Positions 26,793 to 38,200 of a stretch of 64,000 bases of DNA are shown here, piece after piece. Every line of letters begins with the position of its first letter. The first letter of the stretch is position 1. Below the pieces are notes generated by a model. It made no database searches. It saw only the letters and a list, made by a program, of their open reading frames with translations, and had not been told where the DNA came from. Origin of the DNA: Polaribacter sp. MED152 (GTDB lineage: Bacteria > Bacteroidota > Bacteroidia > Flavobacteriales > Flavobacteriaceae); NCBI RefSeq assembly GCF_000152945.2, contig NC_020830.1, forward strand, positions 1,116,001 to 1,180,000. The letters run 5' to 3'. Both the position numbers and the translations under genes were made by a program.

Positions 26793-28139
26793 TTAATTTG
26801 TAGCAGCTAATTTTTGAGTAATATAAGAACCTACATTTCTACCTTGTTCTACACCCACTTCTACAGCAGCTCTGTAATGAATACCTCCATACATTCTACT
26901 AATTGCAGCTTCATCTGCAGCATCTGCAAAAGAATCAAAACTTCTAATTGGTAATCCAAAAGGTACTTCTGTATCATCATCAAAAGCAAAGTTATCGCCA
27001 AAAATTGAGGTTAACACTGTTGAAGCTGCTCCTGACACTACAGAATGTCCACTTGTGTATTCTGGAAAAGGTGGTGTCTGTAAAATTGGCACCCAATCTG
27101 GATCTATATTTTGATTTATTAATGTTTCTGGACGAATTAAATTACTTCTGTATTTCTCATCCCAACAACTAATAAAAGCATCTGCTATAGCTAAAGAGGT
27201 TTTAGTGTATGCATTTACAGTTTCCATAAAATTTGCATCGGTTTTTCTTGCTGCAATTTTTACAATTCCAATCCAATGAGCACCTGGAGAAATTTTCTTT
27301 GTAGCAAACATAAAATGACCTCTAGTTACTGATACAAAAGGATTACAGTCCCAAAATTGGGCAATTGCAATCTCTTCTGATGTATCACCTTCTTTCGTAA
27401 TTTCTTCGCTAATTGTATATACCTCTAGTAATTCTTTATAGAAATCTGAGTCTTTATCTAAAGAAAATTTTGGTGGTGGAATAGGCTTAAACTGGTCTGC
27501 AGTTTCTAACAGAAATGGTCTTATTTTATTCCAATGAGGTTCTATACCTTCCATATATGCAGGAGGTGTTGGTTGCCAACGAGAAGGATCGTCTGTATCT
27601 ACAGTAAATTTTTCCATGGTTCTTGTTTCGCTATAATTGTCTTTATCCATCCAAGATTTTACATGTTTTACTACTTCTGATGCGTAATTTTTAGACGCAA
27701 GAAATTCTTTCTTATTACTGTTTTCCCACTTTGCAAATAAAGAATCTTTTACAATATCAATTTTATCTTCCGAAAAAACCAACATTTTGCTAATTTCCAT
27801 ATGAGCAATTAGTGCTGATAATTTTAAATTAATTGGGGCATCACTGTTTGCTTTAGGTATTGCTTTTAAACCAGTAACTGTATTTGCTAAAGATGAATAT
27901 ACACTATCTTTTTGTACCATAATTTCGTAAGCAGCTATATTTGGATAAGCAAAAACTCTACTTGCTACTGGTGGAGAAAAGATATCATGAATCATTATTT
28001 GAGATACTTGATCTACTGAAGCATGATAGTCTTCTGCTGAAATATTTATAGGTTCGTTAGAAGTATTACAGCTATGGAGAACTGCAATCACAAACACAAA
28101 CTTTACTGTTTTTAAAACGTTTTTTAATAAATTACTCAT
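26793..28139 (-). CDS. PAP2-superfamily, vanadium-dependent haloperoxidase-like lipoprotein
   Basis: A 448-aa protein from the start at 28139, chosen because it gives a clean lipoprotein signal (MSNLLKNVLKTVKF...VLHSC) and does not overlap the upstream gene; an ATG at 28187 would. The full vanadate/phosphate pocket is present: KYRSNLIRP (K-X6-RP, about 329-337), TSGHS (about 362-366) and SRMYGGIHY (SR-X5-H, about 414-421, with the axial-ligand His). These motifs are shared by vanadium haloperoxidases and PAP2 acid phosphatases, so halide oxidation is not proved; the overall length and helical pattern favour the haloperoxidase-like branch. It closes a five-gene operon. Confidence 0.87.
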   Translation of the reverse strand: MSNLLKNVLKTVKFVFVIAVLHSCNTSNEPINISAEDYHASVDQVSQIMIHDIFSPPVASRVFAYPNIAAYEIMVQKDSVYSSLANTVTGLKAIPKANSDAPINLKLSALIAHMEISKMLVFSEDKIDIVKDSLFAKWENSNKKEFLASKNYASEVVKHVKSWMDKDNYSETRTMEKFTVDTDDPSRWQPTPPAYMEGIEPHWNKIRPFLLETADQFKPIPPPKFSLDKDSDFYKELLEVYTISEEITKEGDTSEEIAIAQFWDCNPFVSVTRGHFMFATKKISPGAHWIGIVKIAARKTDANFMETVNAYTKTSLAIADAFISCWDEKYRSNLIRPETLINQNIDPDWVPILQTPPFPEYTSGHSVVSGAASTVLTSIFGDNFAFDDDTEVPFGLPIRSFDSFADAADEAAISRMYGGIHYRAAVEVGVEQGRNVGSYITQKLAATN

Positions 28140-28152
28140 ACTTCTATTATAC

Positions 28153-31100
28153 TTATTTATTAGTATTTGTAATGAACGATTGCCCATTATTAGATAGCAC
28201 TAACAAACTATCTTTATTAATCGGAATAATTTTTCTACCACAGAAATTTCTTGGAAGTTGTAACGATTTATTCTGGTTAAAATCACCATTTACAAATTGA
28301 AACGAACCTCCTGAATTTGAACTACTTTTACCTAATTCTGTTACAAAACCATCAAAATTACCAGTATAATAAATATGATTTCCATTGACATAAAAATCTT
28401 CAATTGTGCTATACTGAGCTTCTTTTGGTAAAGGAATTTTTATAAATGATTTACCATCATTTATAAATGCCATAGAACGTAATTCAAAAAGAGTTTTAGT
28501 AGTTAAAATATCTTTTTCTTCTTTTAACTCTAAATCTTTAATAGAATTTACCTCTGCAAAAGTAGCATATTTTAAAAACTTTTTCTTGATTATTGGTAAC
28601 TGCTGAATAAGTTTTTCTTTAGTTGCAAAAGGTACGTTTGTTCCAAAATAGTTGTAAAAAATGATTGGGTCTATTTTGTAGTTTTTGTCAAAATCATCTA
28701 CATACATCGTTACTGGTTTTGCAACACTAGCCTTCCATTTAAAATTTTGACCTGTATTCCCTGCTAAAATATCTAAGTTACCATCGTTATTTAAATCTTT
28801 TAAATCAATAACATTCCACATTCCATTGGTGTTTTCTAAACCAAATTCTTTTGTTTTATTTTCTAAATTACCCTCTTTATTGATAGACCAAACAGTTATG
28901 GGCATCCAGTCTCCTGCAAGAATAAGTTCTACAAAACCATCATTATTTAAATCGGCCCATTTACTGTCTGTAATCATTCCGAATCTTTTCTTAAACTGAA
29001 TTTCGAAATTGTTGTTTCCAGTGTTTTTTAAAATGTAGCTAAAAGGTGATAAACCATAAGCATTTGGAATAGATCTACTGCCTATAAATAAATCTTGTAA
29101 ACCATCATTATTATAATCATAAGAAGAAACAGAACCACCATTTGTTGCCAAAAGTGTAGCATTCAATTTTGTAAAGTTGGATTTACCATCGTTAATATAA
29201 ACTCTGTCTTCTAATAAAGGATCTCCCTCTTCATAATCACTTCCACCACTTAAAGCGTAAATATCTAAATCATTGTCATTATCTATATCTAAGGCAATTG
29301 CATCTACATCTTCGTACATAGCATCCTCTTTAAAGATGGGCAATTCTTTTGGAGTAAAATTTCCTTTTGCATTTTGCATAAATAATACTGGCTCTTGGTT
29401 TCTTGCACCTCCTATAAAAAGATCTTTTAAACCATCTCCATCAAAATCTGCTTGTACATAAGAAGGCCCTTCTGTAGACAGTTTTTCTGGAATTAAACCT
29501 TCTTTTTCATAATCTAAAAAAGTATTTTCTTTGTGCTGATACGAAAATTCTTGAGGTTGAGATTTATCAACTTTATTGTAAGCATAAGCTGATGTTTGCT
29601 TCTTTACAACCTCATGTTCTTTATTTACAGCAAGGTCTTTTAAGACGGTCTTAGTATTATCGTTCCAAATAATTTGAAGGGAGTCTATTTTTGCGATATC
29701 TGCTAAACCAAAATGTACTTTTCGAGTAGAACTAGATAAAAAGCCTTTTACAGTATGCTGTTCTTTGTAAAATGTTTTTCCATTTGCAAACAAATAAAGC
29801 TTAGTTCCATTTGAATTTAAACCTTTATTTTCCTCAAAAATATTTAAAGTAAGATAATTACTATTTTCAGATTTATTTTCTAAAATTGTTGCCTTTTCAT
29901 TTATATTATTGACAACAATGTCTAAATCTCCATCCAAATCTAAATCTGAATAAGCAGCTCCATTAGAATAGGTTTCTGAGTAACTTTGTTTGCTTTTATT
30001 AAATTTTAAATCACCCTTATTTGTAAACAAAACATTTTGAAGTTTTAAGGTAGGCATTACATCTATTAACTTTTGCTCTAAAGTATCTTGCAAAGTTTCT
30101 GTATACTTTGCAAAATCGACATTACTTATGTAATTGATGTAATCTAAATCATTTGGTCTTTTGTATATTCCGTTTGTAATGTAAATATCATTTAATCCAT
30201 CATTATTGTAGTCTAAAATAAGAGGAGACCAGCTCCAATCTGTAGCATGTGTATTTGTAAAAAGGGCTACATCTTTAAAATAAGTGTCATGATTTAATTG
30301 CAAATGATTTCTAGAGTATTGCTGCTGAAAACCAAAAGACTTTTTAATTTCATTTACTTTATCTGAATCTTCACCTCCAGATTTTAAAAATACATCTGCT
30401 TTGTAAGGCATCATGTCTAGAGTAATAATATCTGGTTTTGTATCATTATTTAAATCGCCAGAATCTACACCCATTGTAAATCTAGAAGTATGATTAAAAT
30501 AGCTTTCACTAGATTCTGTGAAAGTTTTATCGCCATTATTGATGTATAAATAATCATTTTCATGAAAATCGTTCCCAACATAAATATCGATAAAACCATC
30601 TTGATTTACATCTGTTGTTGTAATTGCCAAACCATAACCCAAAGCACTGTTATAAATACCTGCGTCTTTGGTTACATCCTTAAATTTAATTTGACCTTTT
30701 TCTGATTGATTTTCAAACAAAATATCTCCAGCTAAAACATCACTTTTATTTCTTAACTCTTTATTACCATAAGAGTATGTGGAATGTACAGAATGATTTA
30801 GAAGATACATATCTACATCACCATCTTTATCATAATCGAAGAAAGAAGCTTGTGTAGAAAATCCAGAAAAATCTAAACCATATTCTTTGGCTTGCTCTTT
30901 AAAGGTGTTGTTTCCTTGATTAATGTACAGCTCGTTTTTAGCCTGTAAGCTTTTGTAATTACCCACTTTACAAACGTAAATATCTAGCAAACCATCATTA
31001 TTAATGTCTACCATTGTTACTCCTGTAGACCAAGAATTTTCTTTACTAATATTACTGGCTAAAGAAATGTCTTCGAACTTTAAATTCCCTTTGTTCAAGT

Positions 31101-31380
31101 ATAATTTATCTGCTTTTTGGTTGGCTGTAAAGTAAATGTCGTCTAAACCATCGTTATTAATATCACCCAGAGCAACTCCACCACCATTGTAATAATATAG
31201 ATATTCAATAATATTTAAATCTCCTTTTGGTGATAAATCATTTGAAAAATCTACGCCAGAAAAGCTAGCTTTAACATCTTTAAATTTAGTGCCAAGTTGA
31301 TTTTCTGAATCTTTATTCTCTTTATTTTGAGAACAGCCAATTAGAGCAAGTAACGTTATTAAACCTAATTTTTTAATCAT
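28153..31380 (-). CDS. Large VCBS/FG-GAP lipoprotein with ASPIC/UnbV domain (CRTAC1-like), copy C
   Basis: A 1,075-aa lipoprotein (LLALIGCSQNK, lipid Cys at about residue 16). Dozens of DxNxDGxxD calcium-binding loops such as DINNDGLDDIYF define two integrin-alpha-like beta-propellers at about 30-500 and 640-1070. Between them lies an ASPIC/UnbV segment (NSNGTKLYLF ... HFGLADIAKIDSLQIIW, about 520-600). Some CRTAC1-type proteins are paired with SusC/SusD systems in marine Bacteroidota; binding or enzymatic activity is unknown. It is a paralogue of the two large proteins upstream, with a 2-base gap to copy B and 13 bases to the haloperoxidase-like gene. Confidence 0.88.
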   Translation of the reverse strand: MIKKLGLITLLALIGCSQNKENKDSENQLGTKFKDVKASFSGVDFSNDLSPKGDLNIIEYLYYYNGGGVALGDINNDGLDDIYFTANQKADKLYLNKGNLKFEDISLASNISKENSWSTGVTMVDINNDGLLDIYVCKVGNYKSLQAKNELYINQGNNTFKEQAKEYGLDFSGFSTQASFFDYDKDGDVDMYLLNHSVHSTYSYGNKELRNKSDVLAGDILFENQSEKGQIKFKDVTKDAGIYNSALGYGLAITTTDVNQDGFIDIYVGNDFHENDYLYINNGDKTFTESSESYFNHTSRFTMGVDSGDLNNDTKPDIITLDMMPYKADVFLKSGGEDSDKVNEIKKSFGFQQQYSRNHLQLNHDTYFKDVALFTNTHATDWSWSPLILDYNNDGLNDIYITNGIYKRPNDLDYINYISNVDFAKYTETLQDTLEQKLIDVMPTLKLQNVLFTNKGDLKFNKSKQSYSETYSNGAAYSDLDLDGDLDIVVNNINEKATILENKSENSNYLTLNIFEENKGLNSNGTKLYLFANGKTFYKEQHTVKGFLSSSTRKVHFGLADIAKIDSLQIIWNDNTKTVLKDLAVNKEHEVVKKQTSAYAYNKVDKSQPQEFSYQHKENTFLDYEKEGLIPEKLSTEGPSYVQADFDGDGLKDLFIGGARNQEPVLFMQNAKGNFTPKELPIFKEDAMYEDVDAIALDIDNDNDLDIYALSGGSDYEEGDPLLEDRVYINDGKSNFTKLNATLLATNGGSVSSYDYNNDGLQDLFIGSRSIPNAYGLSPFSYILKNTGNNNFEIQFKKRFGMITDSKWADLNNDGFVELILAGDWMPITVWSINKEGNLENKTKEFGLENTNGMWNVIDLKDLNNDGNLDILAGNTGQNFKWKASVAKPVTMYVDDFDKNYKIDPIIFYNYFGTNVPFATKEKLIQQLPIIKKKFLKYATFAEVNSIKDLELKEEKDILTTKTLFELRSMAFINDGKSFIKIPLPKEAQYSTIEDFYVNGNHIYYTGNFDGFVTELGKSSSNSGGSFQFVNGDFNQNKSLQLPRNFCGRKIIPINKDSLLVLSNNGQSFITNTNK

Positions 31381-31382
31381 AA

Positions 31383-34300
31383 TTAATAGTTGTAAACGTT
31401 TATAGAATCATTATTTCTAGTGATAAATAATTGATTATTAATAATTTTAAAATCTCTTATTTGACCTTTTACCTTTAAACCTTTTCCAGACTTATATAAT
31501 TCAAAATTTAGGTTTCCATTATTTTCTAGATAAGTACCAAATGAGGCATCATATCTACCAAATTCTGGTTTTACTCCATTTAAATTACCACCCAAAATAA
31601 TATCTTGATCACCATCATTATCAAAATCGGATATTGCTATTGCATAAACTGGAGAAAGTTGTGCTTCTAAAGGTAAATTTAAAATATCGAAGGTAAAATC
31701 TCCTTGGTTGATTACTATTAAAGAATTTAATGTATTTGCCTCTAGCTTTGTGCTCTCTTGCAACTGTGTTTCTGTAAAAATATCTGTTATTGATGCGTTT
31801 TTAAATGATTGATAATCTGGATATTTCTTACTCAAATATTTTAGCTGATCTACTAAATTATGGCGAAGTGCATAAGGATATAATTTACCATCTTCACCTG
31901 TTAATGATAATATTGGATCTAAGAATCCATTTTTATCATAATCATTAACAAACAATTGAATAGGATTTTCTTTACTGGCCTTAAATCTGCTATTTAAACC
32001 ATGATTTCCTAGTACCAAATCTAAATCTCCATCATTATCTAAATCTGCTTTTTCTAAAGTATTCCACCATCCTTTTAATTCTGCAAGTGGATGATTTTGC
32101 AACTTAGAGAATACGCCGTTTTTGTTCTGAAAAACATGAATTCCCATAAACTCGCCAACCACCACTAAATCTTCAAAACCATCTTTATTTATATCGATAA
32201 ATAAAGCATCAGTAATCATTCCTAAATCCTTAAAGACGTTTGTGTTTGAATTTTCAAAATTTCCTTTACCATCATTTAGTAATAAAAAACCTGAACCTGG
32301 TATCCCATAAGAATTAGGTATTGCTCTTTCACCTACAAACAGATCTAAATCATTATCATTATCTACATCAGCAACTGTAACTGTACTAGAGCTATGGTAA
32401 CCTTGTTTGGTAGGTAATTTTTGTTTTGATAAGGTGTAATTACCTAAACCATCATTTATATACAACTTATCTAAATAGTTTGCACTAAACTTTGTAGTTT
32501 CTATACCCCCACTACAAACATATAAATCTAAATCACCATCTGAATCTGCATCAAACAAAATGCTCTCTGCATCTTCTGCAGCTCTTTGTAGGTTGAAACT
32601 TTCGTTCTCTTTTTGCACAAAATTATTATCTTTTTGTAAAAATAGGGTAGATGCTTTTCCTTTAGAACCTCCTATAAAAATATCATCTTTACCATCGTTA
32701 TTGACGTCTCCAACACTCATTTTAGGGCCTTCTGTACTTCTCATAAAAGGCAATAGACGTTCTACGTTAAAATCTACATAGTTATTTTCTTTATGTTTAA
32801 AATCTAAAACATTCTCTGCTTTCGTAAACAGGATATCATTAAACGTTGAAGGTGCTACTGCATCTGTAGCATCTTTTTCGAATAATGTTACTGTTTGATC
32901 TGCTTGCAAATCACTAACGAAAGTAGATTTACCTGAAGGCCAAGTAACGATTAATGACAATTCACCAGGGTTTATAAAACCAAAATTTGGTCTATTATCC
33001 ATAGAAGACTGAAAACCTCTTACAGGTTGTTGCTCTAAAAAATAGTGTTCTGTATCGTTAATTAATTCTAACTTAGCTCCTATAGCATCTTTATTAGCTC
33101 CTTCTCCTTTTAAGATTACTTTTAAAAAATGCGTGTTCTCTACATTGTTTTGGTAAACAAACAATGGCATATTTACGTTATTCACAATAAGATCTAAATC
33201 ACCATCATTATCTAAATCACCATAAGCTGCACCATTAGAAAAGCCTTTGGTATCTAAACCATTTTGTGTTAGTTCAAATTTTAAATTTCCCTGATTTAGG
33301 TATGCATGATTTTTTACCTTGTTAGAAGGAATAATATCAATTAGTTTTTTATAATCTACCTTGTCATTAGTAACGATAGATTGAATAATTTCTTGGTTTG
33401 ATACGTATCTTAAATAATCTTGATCTGTAAGGTCTTTATAAATTCCGTTTGCGATAAATAAATCTTTTAAACCGTCATTATTCATATCAAAAAAGATGGC
33501 ACCCCAACTCCAATCTGATGCTTCTACGCCACTAAATCTACCTACTTCATTAAAAGTTAAATCTGTATTATTCAGTTGTAACATGTTTCTGGTAAACTGA
33601 TGATAATAATCGTTTTTTAGATTGTATTGGTATTTGTTCCAATCTTCAAAAGTGGTTACTGTTTTTAATCTTTCATATTCACTTGGTAACATTTCTGTTA
33701 CAAAGATTTCATTAAAACCGTCGTTATTAATATCTGCAGCATCTGCACCCATAGATGCACCACTAATTGAATTAATTGAAGTAGTTAACTGCTCTTTGAA
33801 AGAACCATTTTGCTGATTGATGTACAAGTAATCTCTCTCGAAAAAATCATTAGAAATATACATATCTTCCCAACCATCATTATTAAAATCGCTAACTGTA
33901 ATTCCTAAACCAAAACCAATTACACTGCCATAAATTCCGGCTTTTTCACTTACATCTACAAATTTTCCATCTCTGTTTTCGAAAAATTTATCACCTCCTA
34001 AAACATCTCTTTTTGGTCTTTCGTTTTTGGTAAGGTTAAAACTTCCAATAGCTTGATAAGAGTTATTTAAAAGGTATACATCTAAATCACCATCTTTATC
34101 ATAATCAAAGAAAGATGCATGTGTAGAAAAGCCTAAATCTGCCAAACCATATTCCTCTGCTCTTTCTGTAAAGGTTAAATCGCCATTATTGATAAATAGT
34201 TCATTTTGTTTGTTATCTCCTTGAACATCACCAGAATTACAAACATAAATATCTAAAAAACCATCTGCATTAATATCTACCATAGAAACACCTGTAGACC

Positions 34301-34628
34301 ATGCCTTTGTACCTACTATTTTAGCAATTTCAGAAATATCCTCAAATTGAAAATTACCTTTATTTAAGTATAACTTATTATCTGATAAATTTGAGGTTAA
34401 ATACACATCTTGCAAACCATCATTATTGATATCACCAATAGCTACACCTCCACCATTATAAAAATTTCGATATTTATACACATTAAAATCATTCGTAGAT
34501 TCTAAGTTATTTTCGAAATTAATACCAGTTACTTCTGGTGGTAATAATTTAAATTGTGTTATTTCTTTTTGCTCATTATTACAAGCAAAAATTATTAGTA
34601 GTAGAATAAATGGGAGTTTTCTTAACAT
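31383..34628 (-). CDS. Large VCBS/FG-GAP lipoprotein with ASPIC/UnbV domain (CRTAC1-like), copy B
   Basis: A 1,081-aa lipoprotein (LLLIIFACNNEQ). It shares the layout of its paralogues: an N-terminal VTGINFENNLESTNDFNVYKY leader with the NGGGVAIGDINNDGLQDVY blade, many DxDxDGDxD loops, a central ASPIC/UnbV segment (DAIGAKLELI ... RGFQSSMDNRPNFGF, about 520-590) and a second propeller with LFVGERAIPNSYGIPG near 790. The fragment NDGLKDLFIANGIYKDLTDQDYL is nearly identical to one in copy A, showing recent common ancestry. Predicted to be surface- or periplasm-facing and Ca-dependent. The small lipoprotein gene ends four bases before its start. Confidence 0.88.
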   Translation of the reverse strand: MLRKLPFILLLIIFACNNEQKEITQFKLLPPEVTGINFENNLESTNDFNVYKYRNFYNGGGVAIGDINNDGLQDVYLTSNLSDNKLYLNKGNFQFEDISEIAKIVGTKAWSTGVSMVDINADGFLDIYVCNSGDVQGDNKQNELFINNGDLTFTERAEEYGLADLGFSTHASFFDYDKDGDLDVYLLNNSYQAIGSFNLTKNERPKRDVLGGDKFFENRDGKFVDVSEKAGIYGSVIGFGLGITVSDFNNDGWEDMYISNDFFERDYLYINQQNGSFKEQLTTSINSISGASMGADAADINNDGFNEIFVTEMLPSEYERLKTVTTFEDWNKYQYNLKNDYYHQFTRNMLQLNNTDLTFNEVGRFSGVEASDWSWGAIFFDMNNDGLKDLFIANGIYKDLTDQDYLRYVSNQEIIQSIVTNDKVDYKKLIDIIPSNKVKNHAYLNQGNLKFELTQNGLDTKGFSNGAAYGDLDNDGDLDLIVNNVNMPLFVYQNNVENTHFLKVILKGEGANKDAIGAKLELINDTEHYFLEQQPVRGFQSSMDNRPNFGFINPGELSLIVTWPSGKSTFVSDLQADQTVTLFEKDATDAVAPSTFNDILFTKAENVLDFKHKENNYVDFNVERLLPFMRSTEGPKMSVGDVNNDGKDDIFIGGSKGKASTLFLQKDNNFVQKENESFNLQRAAEDAESILFDADSDGDLDLYVCSGGIETTKFSANYLDKLYINDGLGNYTLSKQKLPTKQGYHSSSTVTVADVDNDNDLDLFVGERAIPNSYGIPGSGFLLLNDGKGNFENSNTNVFKDLGMITDALFIDINKDGFEDLVVVGEFMGIHVFQNKNGVFSKLQNHPLAELKGWWNTLEKADLDNDGDLDLVLGNHGLNSRFKASKENPIQLFVNDYDKNGFLDPILSLTGEDGKLYPYALRHNLVDQLKYLSKKYPDYQSFKNASITDIFTETQLQESTKLEANTLNSLIVINQGDFTFDILNLPLEAQLSPVYAIAISDFDNDGDQDIILGGNLNGVKPEFGRYDASFGTYLENNGNLNFELYKSGKGLKVKGQIRDFKIINNQLFITRNNDSINVYNY

Positions 34629-34632
34629 TCTT

Positions 34633-35211
34633 TTATTTAACTAGTGAATTGTATTTGTATTCTAAATTTTCGATTAACACAGAAATATCTCTATCTGATT
34701 CTATTTTAACCTGAATTTGTCGGTTGCCATCTACTTTTACAATAGCATTGTTTTTGGTAGTGATAAACTCGTTTCCTGGATACCATTTTAGTAACGTATC
34801 TTTAACTACAGGTAATAATTTATCTGATTGTAAATCTTTATTCCAAGGAGCCCAAGCAGAATAAGAGAATTTCATATCCATAGCTGTAATTTTGTTGTAC
34901 GCATTAAATCTTGCATAGAACAACATTACCATTCTTTTAGTAGCTTGTGTGCTATCTTTTGGCTCTAAAATAGTTTGTACATAATCATTATTCTGGCCAT
35001 GAGTAGCAACACCTTCTTTATTCAATTGCCAACAAATATCATAAAATTCTTTTCTTGTTTGCCCAAACTTTAGGCCGTGAAAAATAGAATCGTATCTTTT
35101 ATTACTCGCCAACTCTTTTTTAACCAGTTTTGTGTAATCTGATTGACAAGATTGGATTAGAAAAAAACTAAATATAAAAATTAGAAGTTTATAAATTTTA
35201 AATGTTCTCAT
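34633..35211 (-). CDS. Small lipoprotein of unknown family within the VCBS operon
   Basis: A 192-aa protein from the ATG at 35211, which gives a standard lipoprotein signal (MRTFKIYKLLIFIFSFFLIQSC) and avoids overlap with copy A; the ATG at 35229 would overlap it by 14 bases. The mature protein is about 170 aa with a mixed alpha/beta look, including FHGLKFGQTRKEFYDICWQL and RQIQVKIESDRDISVLIENL. No family is recognised. It sits between two large VCBS genes with gaps of four bases on each side, so it is almost certainly co-translated with them and may be an accessory subunit. Confidence 0.75.
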   Translation of the reverse strand: MRTFKIYKLLIFIFSFFLIQSCQSDYTKLVKKELASNKRYDSIFHGLKFGQTRKEFYDICWQLNKEGVATHGQNNDYVQTILEPKDSTQATKRMVMLFYARFNAYNKITAMDMKFSYSAWAPWNKDLQSDKLLPVVKDTLLKWYPGNEFITTKNNAIVKVDGNRQIQVKIESDRDISVLIENLEYKYNSLVK

Positions 35212-35215
35212 TGTT

Positions 35216-38200
35216 CTATTTGCTATCATTTATCTTTAAAAACACTAAGTTTTCGTTGTTAATTGTGGTTAAAATATAGTTTTTATTATTAATTTTTGTT
35301 TTATGAAAATCTCTAATTTGGCCTTTTACATTCAGAGAAGTAATTTCTCCAAATTTTTTACCATAAACATCCCCTAACATCAACCAGCCATAAGATGCAT
35401 CTTGACGTCCAAACTGTGGTTTTACCAAATACTGGTTTCCTCCAAATATAATATCTAAAACACCATCATTATTTGCATCCACAGTTTCAATTGCCTCAAT
35501 ATTTGAATATTGAATTTTACTTGGCAACTCATACATTGTAAATGTATTATTTTCATTTAAAAACAAAGCTGATTTTGTAAGCATAATATCTCTAACTATA
35601 GCTTGATTTAATTGCTCTTTGTTAAATATTGAAGACATGCTAGCATTTGCATAATCTTTATAATAACGAAGCTTGGGTTTTAAACTTACAATTTGAGAAA
35701 TTAATTCATCTCTATCTAAAACTGGATAGTATTTGCCATTTTTTGCATAACAAATAATCTGCTCTACTTTTCCATTATTATCAAAATCGGACACATAAAT
35801 GCGTAGCTTATTTTTTAGAAATGTATTATCTCCTTTATTACCTGCTATAATATCTAAATCGCCATCTTTATCAATATCTATAGTTTTCAGAGTTTTCCAA
35901 AAACCAGAATAACCATCTAAATTATATTCTTTTGTTTTGTTAATTAATTGACCATTGATATTTAGAAATACAGAAATTGGCATCCATTCTCCTGAAATTA
36001 TCAAATCTTTTCTTCCGTCTTTATTAATGTCTTTCCACTCAGAATCTGTAATTAAACCAAGGTTATTCAATGCGTTTTGCTCTGAAATTACAAAATTATT
36101 ATCGCCTTTATTTTCTAACAAATAACCATTTACAGGCACACCATAAGCTTCTACCCTAAAACGTTCTCCAACAAAAATATCTTCATCTCCATCATTATCA
36201 AAATCATAAACACTTACTGTAGATGAACTTATAGGTTGATTGAATGGTAATGCTTTTTTGGCTTTAATAAAATTACCTTTACCATCATTTATATACAAAC
36301 GATCGTGCAACAAATAATCGAACTTGGAATACGCTTTTCCACCACTTGTTACATATAGATCTAAATCACCATCATTATCACTATCAAAAAATACTGCATC
36401 TGTATCTTCTGATGATTTATTTACAATAAAAGGTGCTCTAATAATTTGAAAATTTTCTGAATTTTGAGAAAGAAACAACTGTCCTAATTGCCCTTTTGCT
36501 CCACCAATATAATAATCTAACTTTCCATCTTTATTTACATCTGCGCTTGCAATGTTAGGGCCTTCATTACTGAACATCTCTGGCAAAAGTTGTTCTCTGT
36601 TAAAATCTACAAATTTATTTTCTCGATGTTTAAAACTAAAAATAGAATCGGTTTTTACGAAGTATTCTTCTTTTAAACTGATTTTAGAATCAACATCTTT
36701 AGTTTCTTTTTCTGGTTGTTGAAATGAGTATTGCTGATTGGTTTTTAATTTTTTATACTTAGAAATGGATGTATCAGGCCAAGTAATTACTAAACTATCA
36801 ATAATATCTGTATCTCCTAGACCAAAAACTAAGTTTGTGGTTACCGAGCTTTGAAAACCTCTTGATGGGTAATTTTCTAAAACACTGTATTTATCGTCAT
36901 AAAAAATTTCTGCTTTTGCACCAATTGCAAACTTGTTTGTTAGACCTCCTTCTAATTTTAGAGTGATACTTTTATATTTTGAACTATCTGTTTGGTTTTG
37001 ATAAATAAAGGCTGGCATGTTTACATTATTTACAACTAAATCTAAATCGCCATCATTATCTAAATCTGCATAGGCACTACCATTGCTAAAACTTGGTTTG
37101 TTCAAGCCCCAATCATTGGTTTTATCTTCAAAATTAAAATCACCTAAATTTTGATACATAGAATTTGGAAGTGCTTGAGAGGGCATTAACTCAATTAAAT
37201 TCTGAATTACATTACTCCCATCTTTAATCATTTCCTTAATTCGCTCTCCATCTTCCATGTAGTTTAAATAATCTCTATCTAATAAATCTTTATAAATTCC
37301 ATTACTGATAAAAACATCTTTAAAACCATCATTATCTGCATCAAATAATAATGAAGACCAACTCCATTCTGAAGCTGCAACATTAGAGAATCTACTAATT
37401 TCTAAGAACCTTCCAGACCCTAAATTTTGATGTAAGGCATTTCTACTAAACTGTTGATGATAGCCATTTTTTACAGCTGCATCATATTTGTTCCAAGACT
37501 CAAAAATTGTTTTGGTACGTTGTCTTTCTAAATTTTTAGGCAACATTTCTGTAACCATAATATCTATGAAAGAATCATTATTTAAATCTGCAGCGTCTGC
37601 ACCCATAGAACCCATAGAAATAGATTCCATTTGATTGGTTAATTCTTCTTTAAATTTTCCGTTTTTTTGGTTGATATATAAATAATCGCGCTCAAAGAAA
37701 TCATTAGAAATGAAAATATCAGGCCAAGAATCATTGTTATAATCGCTTACAGTAATTCCTAAACCAAAACCAATTGCACTTGAATAAATGTTAGATTCCT
37801 TAGTAACATCTGTAAAAAAACCATCATCATTTCTTAAAAGTTTATTCCCATTTGCAGAAGGTATATTTCGTTGGTTTTTAATTAAATCATAATTACCCAC
37901 AGAACGAATTGAGTTATTTAACAAATAACAGTCTAAATCACCATCTTTATCATAATCAAAAAAATTGGCTTGTACAGCTAAACCTGTAATATCTAATCCA
38001 TATTTTGCAGACTGCTCTGTAAAAGTTAAATCGCCATTATTAATATACAGTTCATTATGTCTATTTTGTTCTCTTGGAGGCCCAGCTTTACAAACATAAA
38101 TATCTAGAAAGCCATCATTATTAATGTCTACAAAACTTACACCTGAGCACCAACTATCTTTAGAATTAACTTTAGCTATATCAGTAATATTTTCGAATTT

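Noticed and set aside
28114..28123. AAAACGTTTT palindrome identical to the core of the susC operator
   Set aside because: It lies inside the first codons of the haloperoxidase-like gene (coding for K-N-V-L-K) and lacks the flanking CCG and TAGAT bases of the two intergenic sites. Probably chance in AT-rich coding DNA.
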